A DNA stretch of 64,000 nucleotides from Doryteuthis pealeii (Eukaryota > Mollusca > Cephalopoda > Myopsida > Loliginidae), in assembly GCA_023376005.1 (NCBI GenBank), contig CM042141.1:91850018-91914017 (forward strand), read 5' to 3'. The notes under the pieces were generated by a model. That model saw only the letters and a list, made by a program, of their open reading frames with translations, made no database searches and was not told the DNA's origin. The translations under genes were made by a program, and so were the position numbers. Numbering within the stretch: position 1 is the stretch's first letter; every line of letters starts with the position of its first letter. Below, in pieces: positions 35,229 to 47,290 of the stretch.

Positions 35229-35762
35229 ATAGCCGTAGATGTCGGAGACTCCCGAATAGCCTAATTCTAGCCCTAACTCTAACCCTTACTCTAACTCTAA
35301 CGTCTCAAAGTTTTCGGTTATTTCCGTGAAATGTAATGCTTTTTATACGTAATCTAATGATAATATCTCTTGAGCGCTATTATGTATAAGTACCTTTTTC
35401 TCTTTTCTATTTCTCATTTACACATTTTCATCTTCTTTCATCTTTTTCATCTTGATTCTTTCGTAGTTAATAACACACTGAATAATACTTTCGCAAAGTT
35501 TTATCATCTGTAATTTCCAATAGTGTGTATCAGCATGTAAATCTCCAATCTAGCATAGACATCTTAATGTGCATTAGGGTCCCTGTGTATTGGAGATAAG
35601 CGACGAGAAAGACCATTCAGTTAGCAAACAGTTTAATGAAAATAATCACCAAGGCGGAAATATAAATTTTATCATATCTAAAAAATTGATAGGAACGAAA
35701 AAACGTAGCAAATACGTATTGACAGTTACCAAGCATAATTGACTATGTTTGCGGTATCCTAA

Positions 35763-35980
<218 letters not shown>

Positions 35981-36079
35981 TATAAAAATTAAACATTGAG
36001 CTCTCATACGGGATCTGAACTCTACAACAAACTACTGGTAGGGAATAGGACCAGCCTTGTGCAAAGAAACTTGGTATCC

Positions 36080-36121
<42 letters not shown>

Positions 36122-36198
36122 CTATTTATATCAAGAAGGTAATTACAATGCGTATAAAAAATAAAATGAAATAATGTCCAATAACATATATATATATG

Positions 36199-36600
36199 GA
36201 GGCGCGTGGGCTAGTGGTTAGAGTCGTGGAAAATGGACTCGTCAGTTCGAGTTCAATTCCTAGACGAAGCTGTTGGCATTTCACATAGCGGTAATACCCT
36301 TGGGAAAGGTATGAATCCATATATTCTCCCTCCAGCTATGGGTTAAATAGTAGGGCAGACTGGGCCTTCAGCCTTGGGTAGGTAACCAGTCTATGAGAGG
36401 GATAACTCTGAATTCAAAATTCCTGAGGTCGGTCGTTGATTTGGTTTGTGGCAACCCTTGATGCACCAATTCTTTCCTATCGACTGTGCCAAAAAGCGTG
36501 GAATGGTCCTACACAAGCCTTCACCACTATAAACAAATCACGGTCTTGGTTGTTCACTAGATGAACACTCATGCGTCGAAAATCGACGAGAGAGTCCATT
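36199..36600 (+). mobile_element. tRNA-derived SINE, about 400 bp (GGAGGCGCGTGGGCTAGTGG)
   Basis: The head GGAGGCGCGTGGGCTAGTGG has an A box and GAGTTCAATTCCTAG a B box. The body runs through CCTTGGGAAAGGTATGAATCC, CTCCAGCTATGGGTTAAATAG, CGACTGTGCCAAAAAGCG and ends CGTCGAAAATCGACGAGAGAG-type hairpin. Clearly homologous along its whole length with 60776-61180. Confidence 0.85.
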
Positions 36601-36714
36601 TTTTAAATATATATATATATATCAGGATAGTGAAAACACAACACAATCAGAGGTGTTTGTTAACGTTCAATTTCTCACCAAGAGCACATGGCCTGATTTA
36701 CTTTGTTTGCAAAT

Positions 36715-36880
36715 CTAAATATTCTCGAATGCAAATGTAGAGGAAGATTCGAAACCGTCCAAACCACAACACTGTTAAAATTGTTAGAATACTTTGAAGA
36801 TTCCTTGAGACATGAGGAGACATATTGTTGCATAGACTCCAGTGATAATCCACTAATTAAAACTGGCGTGAAGAACTTGC

Positions 36881-36930
<50 letters not shown>

Positions 36931-36935
36931 TTGTT
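36715..36935 (+). mobile_element. Retrotransposon 3' end with AAT tail
   Basis: The frame CRGRFETVQTTTLLKLLEYF matches the last ORF block of the retrotransposon family and is followed by (AAT)n 36883-36930. The inserted end is intact; the 5' part is missing. Confidence 0.7.
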
Positions 36936-37289
36936 GGAATATCTTCAGCATAAGATGTACACCAAAATACCACCCTATTTATGAAGTTTCCCAACATCAG
37001 CACCGGTAAAATTGGCCAATGCGAAACGTATGAGAAAGGTATACGAACGCATTTAAGATCGTTGGTAACTGTCCTAAAATCAATTGCAAATTGAACTTTC
37101 TGCAATGAAGACCTACAGACAAGAATTACAAGGAGTACTACTAATTCTACAGAATTTCTGTAACAAGGAGTATCTACACCCTTTCTACCAAGGATTTCAA
37201 GGAACACTACATACTTTCTACAGCAAGGAGTATCTATTGAGACTACACTCTTTTCTACCCAGGATTTCAAGGAACATTACAAGGATAAG

Positions 37290-37908
37290 CCAATAAAACA
37301 GGAAAATATAAGAAGAAAAGAGAATTACAAGTACTTGGGGATACTGGAAGCGAACACCACCAAACAAACAGCGACGAATGAACAAAATGAATACCCCAGA
37401 AGAACAATACCGACTTGGATTTACCAATAGCAGAACTAAACGCCTAAAATGGCACCAGAATTTTAGGAATTATCAAAGGGAAACGTGATAGCACCAAACA
37501 AATAAACATGTGGCACCGCTGTGAATGGGACAGTAAAATCTTTGGAACTTTGAGATTCAAGCGTATCATTTTATGCACGACAAAATATCAAATTCGGTTG
37601 TGGTAAACAAAGGAGACTTGTTAAATCGTAGATATTGATGACCAAACGACAAAGAGATAAATATCAAGATATCGCCTTAGAGCTACGAAAATTAAGTAAC
37701 ATGATGGTCGTGTCCATAATCATTAGAGCATTAGGAACAGTCTAAAAAAGAATGAAACAATTAGAAATTTGGGACAGAATTGGAACGATGCAGAGTGTAG
37801 TATTATTGTCATCGGTGAAAATGCTGGAATAACTGTCTGGTCCTTGAAAAGATATGTTTACCCTGGCCCCTACTAAAGACTACCAAAATGTTCTCATATA
37901 CAGATGCA

Positions 37909-37958
<50 letters not shown>
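37290..37958 (+). mobile_element. Degenerate retrotransposon copy with AAT tail
   Basis: 37300-37440 carries TTACAAGTACTTGGGGATACT (the YLGI reverse-transcriptase-thumb-like motif). 37480-37900 shows decayed LWNM-like and RALGTV-like blocks. It ends in (AAT)n 37908-37958. Confidence 0.65.
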
Positions 37959-37959
<1 letters not shown>

Positions 37960-39098
37960 GCGAATGTAGCAAACTAGTATAACGGGAGTACAAAACTAGG
38001 CACAACTGGGATGGGAAGGTGATCCACGGTGAATTATGCAAAAAATTAAATTTTGACCATACAACAAAATGGTATATGCATAAAACCGAATCTGTTCTTG
38101 AGAATGAAACGCATAAAATTCTCTATCCCAGCCAAGATACCAGACCTAGTATTGATTAATAAAAAATAGAACTTTTCAACTGGTGGACTTTGCGGTTGTA
38201 GCAGATCACAGGGTGAGGATGAAGGAAAACAAAAAGATGGACAAATACCCGGACCTTACCAGCGAATTGAAAAAGCTGTGGAATATGAGGGTCAAAGTGA
38301 TACCAATTGTAGTTGGTGCACTTGGAACGGTCTCAAAAAGCTTGGAAAAAACTGGAGGACCTGGAAATCAGAGGAAGAATTGAGACCATCCAGACTACTA
38401 CATTGTCGCAATCGGCTAGAATACTCAGAGGAGTCATGGAGACATGAGAAGACTTGTTGTCACTCAGACTCCAGTGAAATACCATCAGCTTAGGCTGGTG
38501 TGAAAAACTCACAAAGAGTGAAATAATAGAATTATCAAAACAGGAAAATACAAGAACACTTGGAGAAAAGAGAATTACAAGTATTTGGGGGATACTGGAA
38601 GCGGACACCACCAAATAAACAGAAACGAATGGACAAAATGAATACCCCAGAATAACAAGAAAACTTCCAGGAACCAATTTCTGCACCCGTAATCTCATCA
38701 AGGGAATAAATACCTGGATTGTCACCATTGTAAGATACTCTGGACCTTTCTTAAAATGGATAAGGGGATCTTTGACATATGGGCAAAAGCACAAGAAAAT
38801 TAATGACGATGCACAAGGTATTACACCCAAGAGATGGCATAGACAGACTATATGTGTCAAGAAAAGAAGAAGGAAGTAGTCTTGCCAGCATTGAGGATTG
38901 TGTAGATACGGCAATTTGAGGACTCGAAGAATACTCTAGCAAACAAAGATTAATTACAGCAGCCAGTAAAAGCAATAGCAACATATGGGCAAAAGGAAAA
39001 ACTAGAAAACAGAAATTGGAAGACAAACTATATGGATATTTCAAGAGACAAGCTGCGGAGATTGCATACGAGAAGACCAGCACATGATTAAGAAAAGG

Positions 39099-39185
<87 letters not shown>

Positions 39186-39870
39186 AAATAATAGCAGCAC
39201 AAAACAATTTCATAAGGATCAATTATATGACAACGAAAATAGATAAGAACCAACCGAATAATAAGCGTAGGATGTATGGAGACATAGACGAAACTGTTAA
39301 TCACATAATAAGCGAATGCAGCAAACTAGCACAAAAGGAAGTACAAGACTAGGCACAATTAGATGGGAAAGGTGATGCATTGGGAATTGTGCAAGAAATT
39401 AAAGTTTGACCATAGTACAAAATGATATATGCACAAACTAGAATCCGTCCTAGAGAATCAGACTAGAAAAATTCTCTGATACTTTGAGATACAAACAGAT
39501 CACCTAATCCCGGCTAGGAGATCAAACCTATTGCTAATTAACAGGAAACAAAAAAACATGTCATATAGTATAATTTGTTGTTCTGGCGGACCACAGATCA
39601 AAAATGAAAGAAAACGAAAAGATAGATAAATACTTGGAGTTTGCAAGAAAATTGACCCCCCCCCACAAAAAAACACCAAAAAGCACCCCCCAAAAACACC
39701 CCCCCAAAAAAATACCCCCTCCCTAAAAAAACAAACAAAAAAACTGTGGGTGAAGATGATACCAGTTGTAGTTGGTACCCTTGTAATGGTTCCCGAGAGT
39801 TTGGAAAAAAGACTGGAAGAACTGGAAATCAGAGGAAGAATCGAGACCGTCAATATTATAGCATAGTCTG
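37960..39870 (+). mobile_element. Two adjacent retrotransposon copies, second split by AG repeat
   Basis: 37960-38520 encodes DFAVVADHRVRMKENKKMDK and GALGTVSKSLEK blocks. 38540-39870 is another, longer copy: a KYLGILEADTTKQ-like motif, NFCTRNLIKGINTW, LYGYFKRQAAE-like, then the C-terminal blocks. It is interrupted by (AG)n 39104-39182 and by a C/A-rich low-complexity run at 39653-39745. Many stops and shifts; not functional. Confidence 0.75.
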
Positions 39871-40220
39871 TCGGTGTGACCTGATGATCATATGAATTAC
39901 CCCCCTCCAAACAAACTTTCCAAACTTTCTGAAAAGAAAATGTGATCTTTTTAAAAATAAAAAAAATTTCAAGATTTTGTTGAAATTAAATACATGAATT
40001 ATTTTTGAAAACAAAAAATTACCCTCCACCCGAAAAAAAAAAGACCGACCTCCATAAAAAAAATGGAAAAGAGAATTTTCATTTTTTGTTGCTAGACTGA
40101 TGCATCATGGCGGAGGTAAACCATTTTTGGACAGAAATATGGACTATATTTAAAACAGTTTAAAACCTTTAAGTATTCAAAAGTGTTTTTGTTTTTAACA
40201 ACTAAATCTTTGTTATTATA

Positions 40221-40330
40221 TTGCAATTAAAAGCGGCATTAAAACGTCAAGGAAGATATTTCAATTATTGCCATAAGTTAAAAAAAAAGAAGAAAAAGAA
40301 AAAAAAAAAGAAGAAGAAAGAAGAAAGAAG
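40221..40330 (+). repeat. AAG-rich low-complexity tract
   Basis: An A/G-rich run (40279-40330). The lysine-rich reading frame here is an artefact. Confidence 0.6.
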
Positions 40331-40559
40331 AAATCGCCTCTCGGTACATTGTATAAAGGATGGTAATAATTCCAGAAAGAGGCTTCAAATTTATCCGAGA
40401 ATAGAAAGAAAGAAATGGACTTTTGCTTGAAATTGTTAGTTTTTATTACTTAGAAATGATTTAGTTGAAGATCTTATCTGATGGGTCTTTTTACTTTTTT
40501 CAAGGGTGGAGTCCAAATCTTAGCTACTCTAAACTCTACGCATATACGTGGACTCAGGC

Positions 40560-40656
40560 ACACCACACACACATACATACACACGTCGGTGTGTCAAGAC
40601 ATACACACACGCGCAAATCGACATATATATAAGCATACACGCATAAGCATACAGAA

Positions 40657-40687
<31 letters not shown>

Positions 40688-40749
40688 ACTGTGAATGACT
40701 GTGAATGTATGTGCACGGATGCTTGACCTCGCCTTTGTGCGTGTATGCG

Positions 40750-40795
<46 letters not shown>

Positions 40796-40891
40796 TCGAT
40801 GTATCACGTCACTTCAGTACGGCAAGGCTTATGCAATAAACATACCATATAAAAGAAATCAGCTAATAACTACTTTTGTTCAGATGCAAAC

Positions 40892-40942
<51 letters not shown>
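40560..40942. repeat. CA, GT and AT microsatellites
   Basis: GT at 40657-40685, AT at 40752-40792 and 40896-40943. Confidence 0.9.
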
Positions 40943-40943
<1 letters not shown>

Positions 40944-40946
<3 letters not shown>

Positions 40947-41335
40947 GAAAGATTGAAAAAACACAGGTTTAAATGAGTTAAGTGGTGAGTTTATTGGCCG
41001 ACGCTGCAGTGTTTCGATCTATTAATTAGATCATCTTCAGGGCATTTCAGGGCATTTGTTATCGTTTATCTATTAATTAGATCATCTTCAGGGCATTTCG
41101 CTGTCGTTTATCGCAAAAGATTTATACACACACGCGCAACCACACACCTAAAAAATGCACAATGCTTTCTTTTCGATACACACATTTACACAGTCACATA
41201 CTCACACCTTCCATATACCAACAAATGCCCCGAAGATGATCTAATTAATAGGTCGAAACTCACCACTTAACTCATTTAAACCTGTGTTTTTTCAATCTTT
41301 CTTAATATACTACATACCGTCGGATTCACTTCCTT
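40944..41335. mobile_element. Foldback with hammerhead core and GTCGGATTCACTTCC end
   Basis: The left arm TTAAGAAAGATTGAAAAAACA...TTTATTGGCCGACG (40944-41005) and right arm 41250-41310 are inverted. The core CTGAAGATGATCTAATTAATAG...GATCGAAAC occurs on the minus strand (41015-41040, partly duplicated at 41070-41100) and decayed on the + strand (41229-41258). The outer end is ACCGTCGGATTCACTTCC (41316-41333). A close relative is at 51125-51310. Confidence 0.8.
40997..41043 (-). ncRNA. Hammerhead-ribozyme-like motif
   Basis: On the minus strand: stem I GCC/GGC (41041-41043 with 40997-40999), CTGAAGA 41034-41040, an extra U, stem II GATCTA/TAGATC, GAAA, stem III AC/GT, GUC (41000-41002). Confidence 0.55.
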
Positions 41336-41338
41336 TTC

Positions 41339-41340
<2 letters not shown>

Positions 41341-41419
<79 letters not shown>
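41341..41419. repeat. CA then AT microsatellite
   Basis: (CA)n 41341-41380 then (AT)n to 41419. It directly follows the GTCGGATTC foldback end. Confidence 0.95.
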
Positions 41420-41423
<4 letters not shown>

Positions 41424-42205
41424 ACATTTCGTTATTTTTTTGTTAAACCATCTTCAGGGAAATTAACACCAAATGTTAAAATGCTTCATCCCAAAAATAT
41501 TTTAAAATACAAAATTGAAACGAAAAATCCTAGCGTTCTATTATTGTTTACAGTGTTCAATATCAAAAATATATTTCTAAAAAAGGATAACGTCTTTGCT
41601 ATAGATTCTTCAAGATTTTTTCAATTAAAAATTTATAAGAATTACGAATTTTAACATTCATTTTCAAAATTAATCTATATATGTAGTCCTAAAAAAATAT
41701 TGAAGAAATTTTTATTTTTGAATAAATTTCTATATTAAACAAAATGACATTGTATTTTTGGTTCAGAAAATATTTTGATTCGATATCATACCAAAACTAT
41801 TGAATGTGAACATTATTTATTAGCAATTAATAAAAACTAATTTAACAACATAATGAGTTAAGTTGAAAAAAAAACAAAAAAAAAACACCCGGGTCTTTGT
41901 ATAATTGTATTATAATTAGAAATAATGTTGGATTCAATAATCTTTCTGTGTTGTATATTATGTACATAAACTAAAATTTCCGAATCTTTTGAAATTAAAA
42001 CAATGTGTGTTTTCTAAATTAATTCAGCAGATGAAGTTTCTAAAATTAACAGAGACGAAATATTAATTGAACTGATTGTTTGTGTTCGTTATTCACTTTT
42101 CCAATGTATTTCCTAACATTTTGTCGAATTATTCTTAATCTGTTATTTTCTTCACACACACACGCGCTTGCGCACACACACACACATATATATATATATA
42201 CTTTG
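41420..42205. other. AT-rich sequence, no gene recognised
   Basis: A CTGAAGATGGTTTAAC...GAAATG stem remnant (41425-41458, minus strand) is the only structure seen. Confidence 0.4.
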
Positions 42206-42207
42206 GT

Positions 42208-42456
42208 GCGGTACCAAGTTTCTTGGTACAAGGTGATTCTAGGTGGGTCCTAATTCTCTACCCGTAGTTTGTTGTAGAGTTCAGGTTCCGTATGAGAGCT
42301 CAATGTTTAATTATTGTAAACAGAGCAAATTTATTTGGGAATAAAAAGGCCTTAAATACCATGGGTATCGAGTGGTCTGAAGAAGCTCGTGAACATACTC
42401 GCGAGTGGAAATGGTCCATAACCACGATACCATGGTATTTAAGGCCTTTTTATTCC

Positions 42457-42524
<68 letters not shown>
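42208..42524. mobile_element. Foldback with CCTTAAATACCATGG arms, then AT tract
   Basis: TTTGGGAATAAAAAGGCC...TACCATGG (42332-42366) is inverted at 42428-42460. The loop has CTGAAGAAGCTCG...CGAGTGGAAATGGTCC, again a CUGANGA-stem-GAAA pattern. (AT)n 42462-42524. Confidence 0.75.
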
Positions 42525-42527
<3 letters not shown>

Positions 42528-42597
42528 GCATAAGCGTGGGACTGTTGACCCTGAGTTTACGTTACTCAAATACACACACATATCTATATCTATCTAT

Positions 42598-42807
42598 CTC
42601 TAGTAAAATCGGTGGGGGTGTAGTCGGTATCACCAGGACAGTGAGGGAGTCTATACCCTTTTTACTAGAGCTAGACCAGGGAGATTTTTTTGTGTCTGAG
42701 TTGGAGCGTCACACCTACTATCAGCTTCCCATTTTACCACACAGTTCCATGTTGTGCTACTCATGCACTGTATTGGTGGGGGTTGGTATCTTGTGGTTCC
42801 TAGGCGG

Positions 42808-42851
<44 letters not shown>
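42598..42851 (-). mobile_element. tRNA-derived SINE body (TTTAGCTCAG type), decayed
   Basis: On the minus strand the order of blocks is as in 45226-45465 (CATGAGTAGCACAACATGG, GACGCTCCAACTCAG, CTAGTAAAAAGGG). The tRNA head is largely lost. AT tract 42812-42851. Confidence 0.65.
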
Positions 42852-42857
<6 letters not shown>

Positions 42858-42939
42858 CAGTTTGCGATATTTAGAAATAAAGAGTGCTCATTATCGGGTA
42901 TAGACCATGTATATTCTTTATCGTTTGGATGGCGTAGAG

Positions 42940-43000
42940 TAAACCTTGGTCTGATGATCGCAAAGGCGGGAAACTGAAAAACACCTAGTACTGTTGACTA
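42940..43000 (+). ncRNA. Hammerhead-like core, decayed
   Basis: CTGATGA 42951-42957, stem II TCGC/GCGG, GAAAC 42970-42974, GUA 42988-42990. Stem I does not pair, so activity is unlikely. It resembles the inside of the foldback at 25199-25344. Confidence 0.35.
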
Positions 43001-43009
43001 CACTATCCT

Positions 43010-43233
43010 AACACACAAAAGAGTAGTAGTACCTGTTAGGGTCCCATCTATGGCTTAAATAGTAAAATGTGTTTATAAAAAAATTGAGTAGCCATTAAGA
43101 ACGAATTTATTTCAAAACTTTGTCAGCATTAAATGACCCACCGAGGTTGATACGCCGTAAAACAAACCAAACCAAACTAACACACACACACACACATACA
43201 CACACACACATACACACACACACACACACACTT

Positions 43234-43309
<76 letters not shown>

Positions 43310-43410
43310 TGTTATATTGACTAGCCATTGAGAAAGAATTTATTTCACAACTTTGTCAGCATTAAATGACCCACCGAGATTGATATGCCGTAAAACAAAC
43401 CAAACTAAAC

Positions 43411-43473
<63 letters not shown>
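43010..43473. repeat. Duplicated CCAA-family tail with CA/AT microsatellites
   Basis: The segment AAGAATTTATTTCACAACTTTG through GATATGCCGTAAAACAAACC plus (CA)n(AT)n occurs at about 43095-43312 and again at 43320-43475. This is a tandem duplication of family tail and microsatellite together. Confidence 0.75.
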
Positions 43474-43474
<1 letters not shown>

Positions 43475-43989
43475 TCTGTTATATGCACATACATACGTAG
43501 GAAATCATAAAACTAAAAATGTGCACTAATCTCAAATGTTTTGCATTCATTTTTTGTTTTGAGGAAGTTTTCTTTTTTATAATCTTTTTTATTTTATGCT
43601 TTTTGCCAACATAATTTATGAGTCAAGTATTTTTGTCGTTAATTTCGTTGATGTCATGTGACCATGACTTCCTTTGGTAAATATGATATTTATTTGAATA
43701 AAATGGTTCGCCCAAACCCAGGAAGCGGCGGTTGGCTTCGAGATAGCGACCGATTATTATCGTACTTAGCAAGGCTACTGGTAAAATCCATTACATACTG
43801 AGAGTTTTTAACATTGATATCGTATTTTAAAAGTATCACATTTAGCAATTACATTTTTCTAAACGATGATGATCAAAGAAACAAATGCGAGCAAAATATA
43901 TAAGATGATAAATTATAGTAACAAGAATTTGACAGAAGAGATGAAGATAACTCCGAAAAACATTCTTGTGTGTTATGTAAACCCAGTTG

Positions 43990-44640
43990 ATTTTGCTAAT
44001 ATTTCGATGTTTGTTTCTATCCTCATCAGAAAATTATTTTTACCTGCAAAAGTATGCGGCCCCTGGACACAAGTATTTACGTTTTAATGTAATAAAACGT
44101 TATATTAAATTAGAAAGACTAACGAAACTAAATAAGAACGAATATAAAAGTATTACACTTATTTTAATATTATTTTAATTGAGTTCTATATAAAATACAT
44201 AGGATTGCTTTTAATACGTTTGAGAATAACATGATAGGATTAGAAATCAGTAACAGTAAATAATTATTTATTAACCCAGTTTTCTTACAATTATTATGCA
44301 AATTATTTCCACCATATATTATGTAAATCTTTATTCCTTAGATATATATAACACACAATTCAGGATTTTAAATGCATTAATGATATTGTCAGTTTTGCGG
44401 CAAATCTAACTCTGCTAGACTTTAATAGAGACATCGGTAATAAATAAGATATTAATTAAGATTAAATAATGACTATTTCATAATCATTGAGAATATAAAA
44501 ACAAAGGAAATCGTGACGTCAGTGGTGATGTAGTTTCGGTTACAGACAGACAGCTACATAATCTCCATCAAAATAAGATTAAAAACTAATTTTCTGATGA
44601 GAATAGAAACAAACATCGAAATATTAACAAAAGCCAAAGA
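43990..44640. mobile_element. Foldback interrupted by an inverted Helitron-like element
   Basis: Arms 43992-44042 and 44583-44640 (AATATTTCGATGTTTGTTTCT ... CTGATGAG) are inverted. Between them 44043-44578 is a minus-strand Helitron-like copy: start TCTTATTTTGATGGAGATTATG at 44578, end near 44043 with a decayed hairpin. Its body matches 49215-49749 along most of its length. Confidence 0.7.
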
Positions 44641-44689
44641 TATAAAGCGCAATTTTATCTCTCTCTCTATCTACACAAACATATATAAA

Positions 44690-44960
44690 GGCGCTCAAGG
44701 CGTAACGGTTATCGTTGTAGGAAATGGTATCAGAGGGCTGAGACTGTTTCCATTTCCATTTCGTGCTAATGCTCTCGTGTGAAGCATGAAAGCATTGCTT
44801 CTCCCCCAAACTATGGGTAAATAATATGGCACATTGGGTTCTTTACCCTTGATAAGACAACTAGTTTAGGAGAAATTAAAATCTGAATTCAAACCAGCTG
44901 TACTCGACCTAACAAATTGACCTTCTGTCACATCCTGCAGAGTTTGGGTAAATACATGAA
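44690..44960 (+). mobile_element. tRNA-derived SINE, about 260 bp
   Basis: The head GGCGCTCAAGGCGTAACGGTT is A-box-like. The body has CCCCAAACTATGGGTAAATAA and the tail GACCTTCTGTCACATCCTGC...GGGTAAATACATG. Tail fragments are scattered through the window. Confidence 0.65.
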
Positions 44961-45225
44961 TGTCCACATGTGAATCTTTCTTACAAGCCCCCCCTCCCCT
45001 ACCATTCAATTTCAAGTTGGTTATATCGTGTAGTTCTTTTTTACTCGGGTTATTGCTGATTTCGTCACTGTATGGTGGGGTATTTCTGTCTGGGATACTT
45101 CCTTAGTTTAACATGTTCTCATACAAAGGTTCTGCATCTATGGTCTATTATGGACCCCCAGTCGCTGACTTCGAAAGTAACCCTTCCTATTTTGTATAAT
45201 TTGGATGTTTCGGACTGTTGTCCTC

Positions 45226-45465
45226 ATCGGTTTAGCTCAGTCGGTAGAGCGTTCGGTTAGGAATCGCAAGGTTCCTGGTTCGATACCACCCTCGCCAACT
45301 CAGCGTATGAGTAGCACAGGGGTATGTGCGGTAAAGTGAGAAGCTGATGGTAGGTGTGGCGCTCCACCTCAGGCGCTAATCTCCTTCGACTAGCGCTAGT
45401 GAAAAGGGGATACTCCCTCGCTGTCTGGCTGATACCGACATTAGGCTCCCCCGACGACTTTATAT
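45226..45465 (+). mobile_element. tRNA-derived SINE, full-length reference copy
   Basis: The tRNA-like head GGTTTAGCTCAGTCGGTAGAG carries a textbook A box (45232-45249), and GGTTCGATACC a B box (45278-45288). The body is AGCACAGGGGTATGTGCGG, GGCGCTCCACCTCAGGCGC, CTAGCGCTAGTGAAAAGGGG, CTGTCTGGCTGATACCGAC. The head cannot close an acceptor stem, so it is a SINE, not a tRNA gene. Other copies: 19843-20212, 26515-26645, 42598-42810, 53998-54235. Confidence 0.85.
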
Positions 45466-45837
45466 ATCAATACGCTTGTTCCTTGATCTTCCGACCGTTA
45501 TCATCCTGTAACAATCTCTGGTTAAAAATAACACCGTACAAGATGAAATGCGAAAATCTAAATCTTGATTATCTTGTGTCGCTTAATCGCCAAATTATTA
45601 TTTCTTATGAGTGTTGTCCCCTCAGATGAATAATGGACAATTCCGTTTTTGTTATAAAGAAAGAAAGCTAAGCAAAAGGACATGCTACACAGAAAAATAT
45701 AATAAGAAAGAAAAAAAGAAAGAAAGAAAGGGATTAGGGGAAAGATTCAGAGAGGGGGTGAGCGTGCCGAATCGATAACGCTAATATGTTTCAATCGAAT
45801 ATAATGAAAAGATGAAAAGAAGGAAAGAAATGACCGA

Positions 45838-46050
45838 GTACAAGTGTTAAACTATGTTAAGTATTCTATTTCATTATCACCCTTGACCAGGATTGAACCT
45901 GCAACCGACAGATGATTGTCACTTAGAACTGTACCCCTATATCCGTTTCACCATGTTTTTATAACAATAAAGATGAGGATAATAGTTCGAAAAATCCAAA
46001 TAATACAAATTATAAAGCTTTATCTAAAAAATTCAGACAAATATCTCCCT
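45838..46050. mobile_element. tRNA-derived SINE plus half foldback
   Basis: 45838-45958 (-) is the GTAACGGATATAGG-type SINE also found inside 16478-16980. 45960-46045 repeats that foldback's right arm (AACAATAAAGATGAGGA..., GTTCGAAAAATCCAAATAAT). Confidence 0.65.
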
Positions 46051-46154
46051 ATTTATTTTCCCGGAAACTACTACGGATAGAGGGAGTACAATAATGCCAT
46101 TGAATAGAGGAAGATTTCACCTACAAAATATTATTTTCCCAAATAGTTACCTCT

Positions 46155-46270
46155 AGAGGTGTCCATGTGGTGTAGTGGCTAACATACTGCACTGCAAAAT
46201 CGTAGTAAGCGAGTTCGAACTCCAGTCATGCTATTACGTTCACTTTCGGACTACTAACTGTAGAATGTTG
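46155..46270 (+). mobile_element. tRNA-derived SINE, + strand copy of the 2712-3425 unit
   Basis: CCATGTGGTGTAGTGGCTAAC, then GCGAGTTCGAACTCCAGTC (B box). The body stops after TTCACTTTCGGACTA. A body fragment of the same family is at 46860-46950. Confidence 0.7.
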
Positions 46271-47019
46271 TATCCCATGGGATTTCTAATCCTATGGGAT
46301 ATTCCATCACAGATTCGAATTCAGTTGTTATCGCCATATAGATTTTTGCATTAGGTGATTAGTATTCGGCTGTATTGTATGTTGAATCTTCTCAGACCAT
46401 CAGAGTGTTGGTAGGTGGTTTGAGATGTACTTTTGCCAAGCTCATTCCCGAATTCTGATTGGCTGCTGGCTTTCAGTGTAAACCCTTTGATCCATAAATA
46501 CCCAATACATGGCTATTTTCTGGGAGTTAGTACTGGGTCTGTATTTGGTTACAGCCTTTCAAACCCTTTTAAGGCAACTGGACTGCAGCCTTCCCGTGAA
46601 GGTGGGTATGTGTTGTGTTTTTTTTAAGGGTAAACAAATAAGACAAACGACTGGTAAAAATGGATACAAATGTATTGAACAAAAAGGAGTAGAAATTACT
46701 GCAAAGAAAGTGGAGATTGCGTCCGACCATACAGTTACGAGCTGACTCGCGTTGCTTCGTGTCAAGCCACAATTGTTCCTGCTACTTATAGTAGTCGTCG
46801 GCGCATTCCATTTATGTGCAGAGGTTATATCACCTATAACAGTATGATATGCTGATTCTACAATAACCTTGGGAAAGTTATGAAACCCCTGTTAAATAGT
46901 ACCACAACTATTCTTCTACAAGGATTGCTTTGGCATTAAATAACCCATAGGCACCTCTACTAGTTATGTGTATTCGAGAGTGATGCATGACGTGTTCCTA
47001 AAAATCGCTGACTGTATCC

Positions 47020-47244
47020 CTGAAGAGGAGTATGACTCTCTTCGGGGTATGAGACTAAACTACATCTGATGATTAGGCTTAAGTTCTGGAGATATGAACA
47101 ATGTAGAGTACACCTTCATTACCATTACTCCCAGGTGTACTCTGACCCAGAGTGGTAGTACCTGTTAGGTTCCCATCTCCGGGTTTAATAGATCTGTTTA
47201 AAATAATTCCTATTCCGTTGGACTGTGTGCAGAAAAATATCAAG

Positions 47245-47288
<44 letters not shown>

Positions 47289-47290
47289 GA
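47020..47290 (+). mobile_element. CCAA-family middle fragment with CA repeat
   Basis: CTGATGATTAGGCTTAAGTTC, CATTACCATTACTCCCAGGTG, GGTTCCCATCTCCGGG as in 18460-18600. (CA)n 47248-47285. Confidence 0.65.

Noticed and set aside
38333..38914. 193-codon minus-strand frame
   Set aside because: It is antisense to the retrotransposon copies on the + strand at 37960-39870.
40279..40330. Lysine-rich coding exon
   Set aside because: A low-complexity AAG/AAA tract.
44594..44610. Hammerhead core CTGATGA...GAAAC
   Set aside because: Only five bases separate the two boxes, so no stem II can form.
45226..45300. Functional tRNA gene
   Set aside because: A and B boxes are good but there is no acceptor-stem closure, and the sequence continues into a SINE body shared with other copies.
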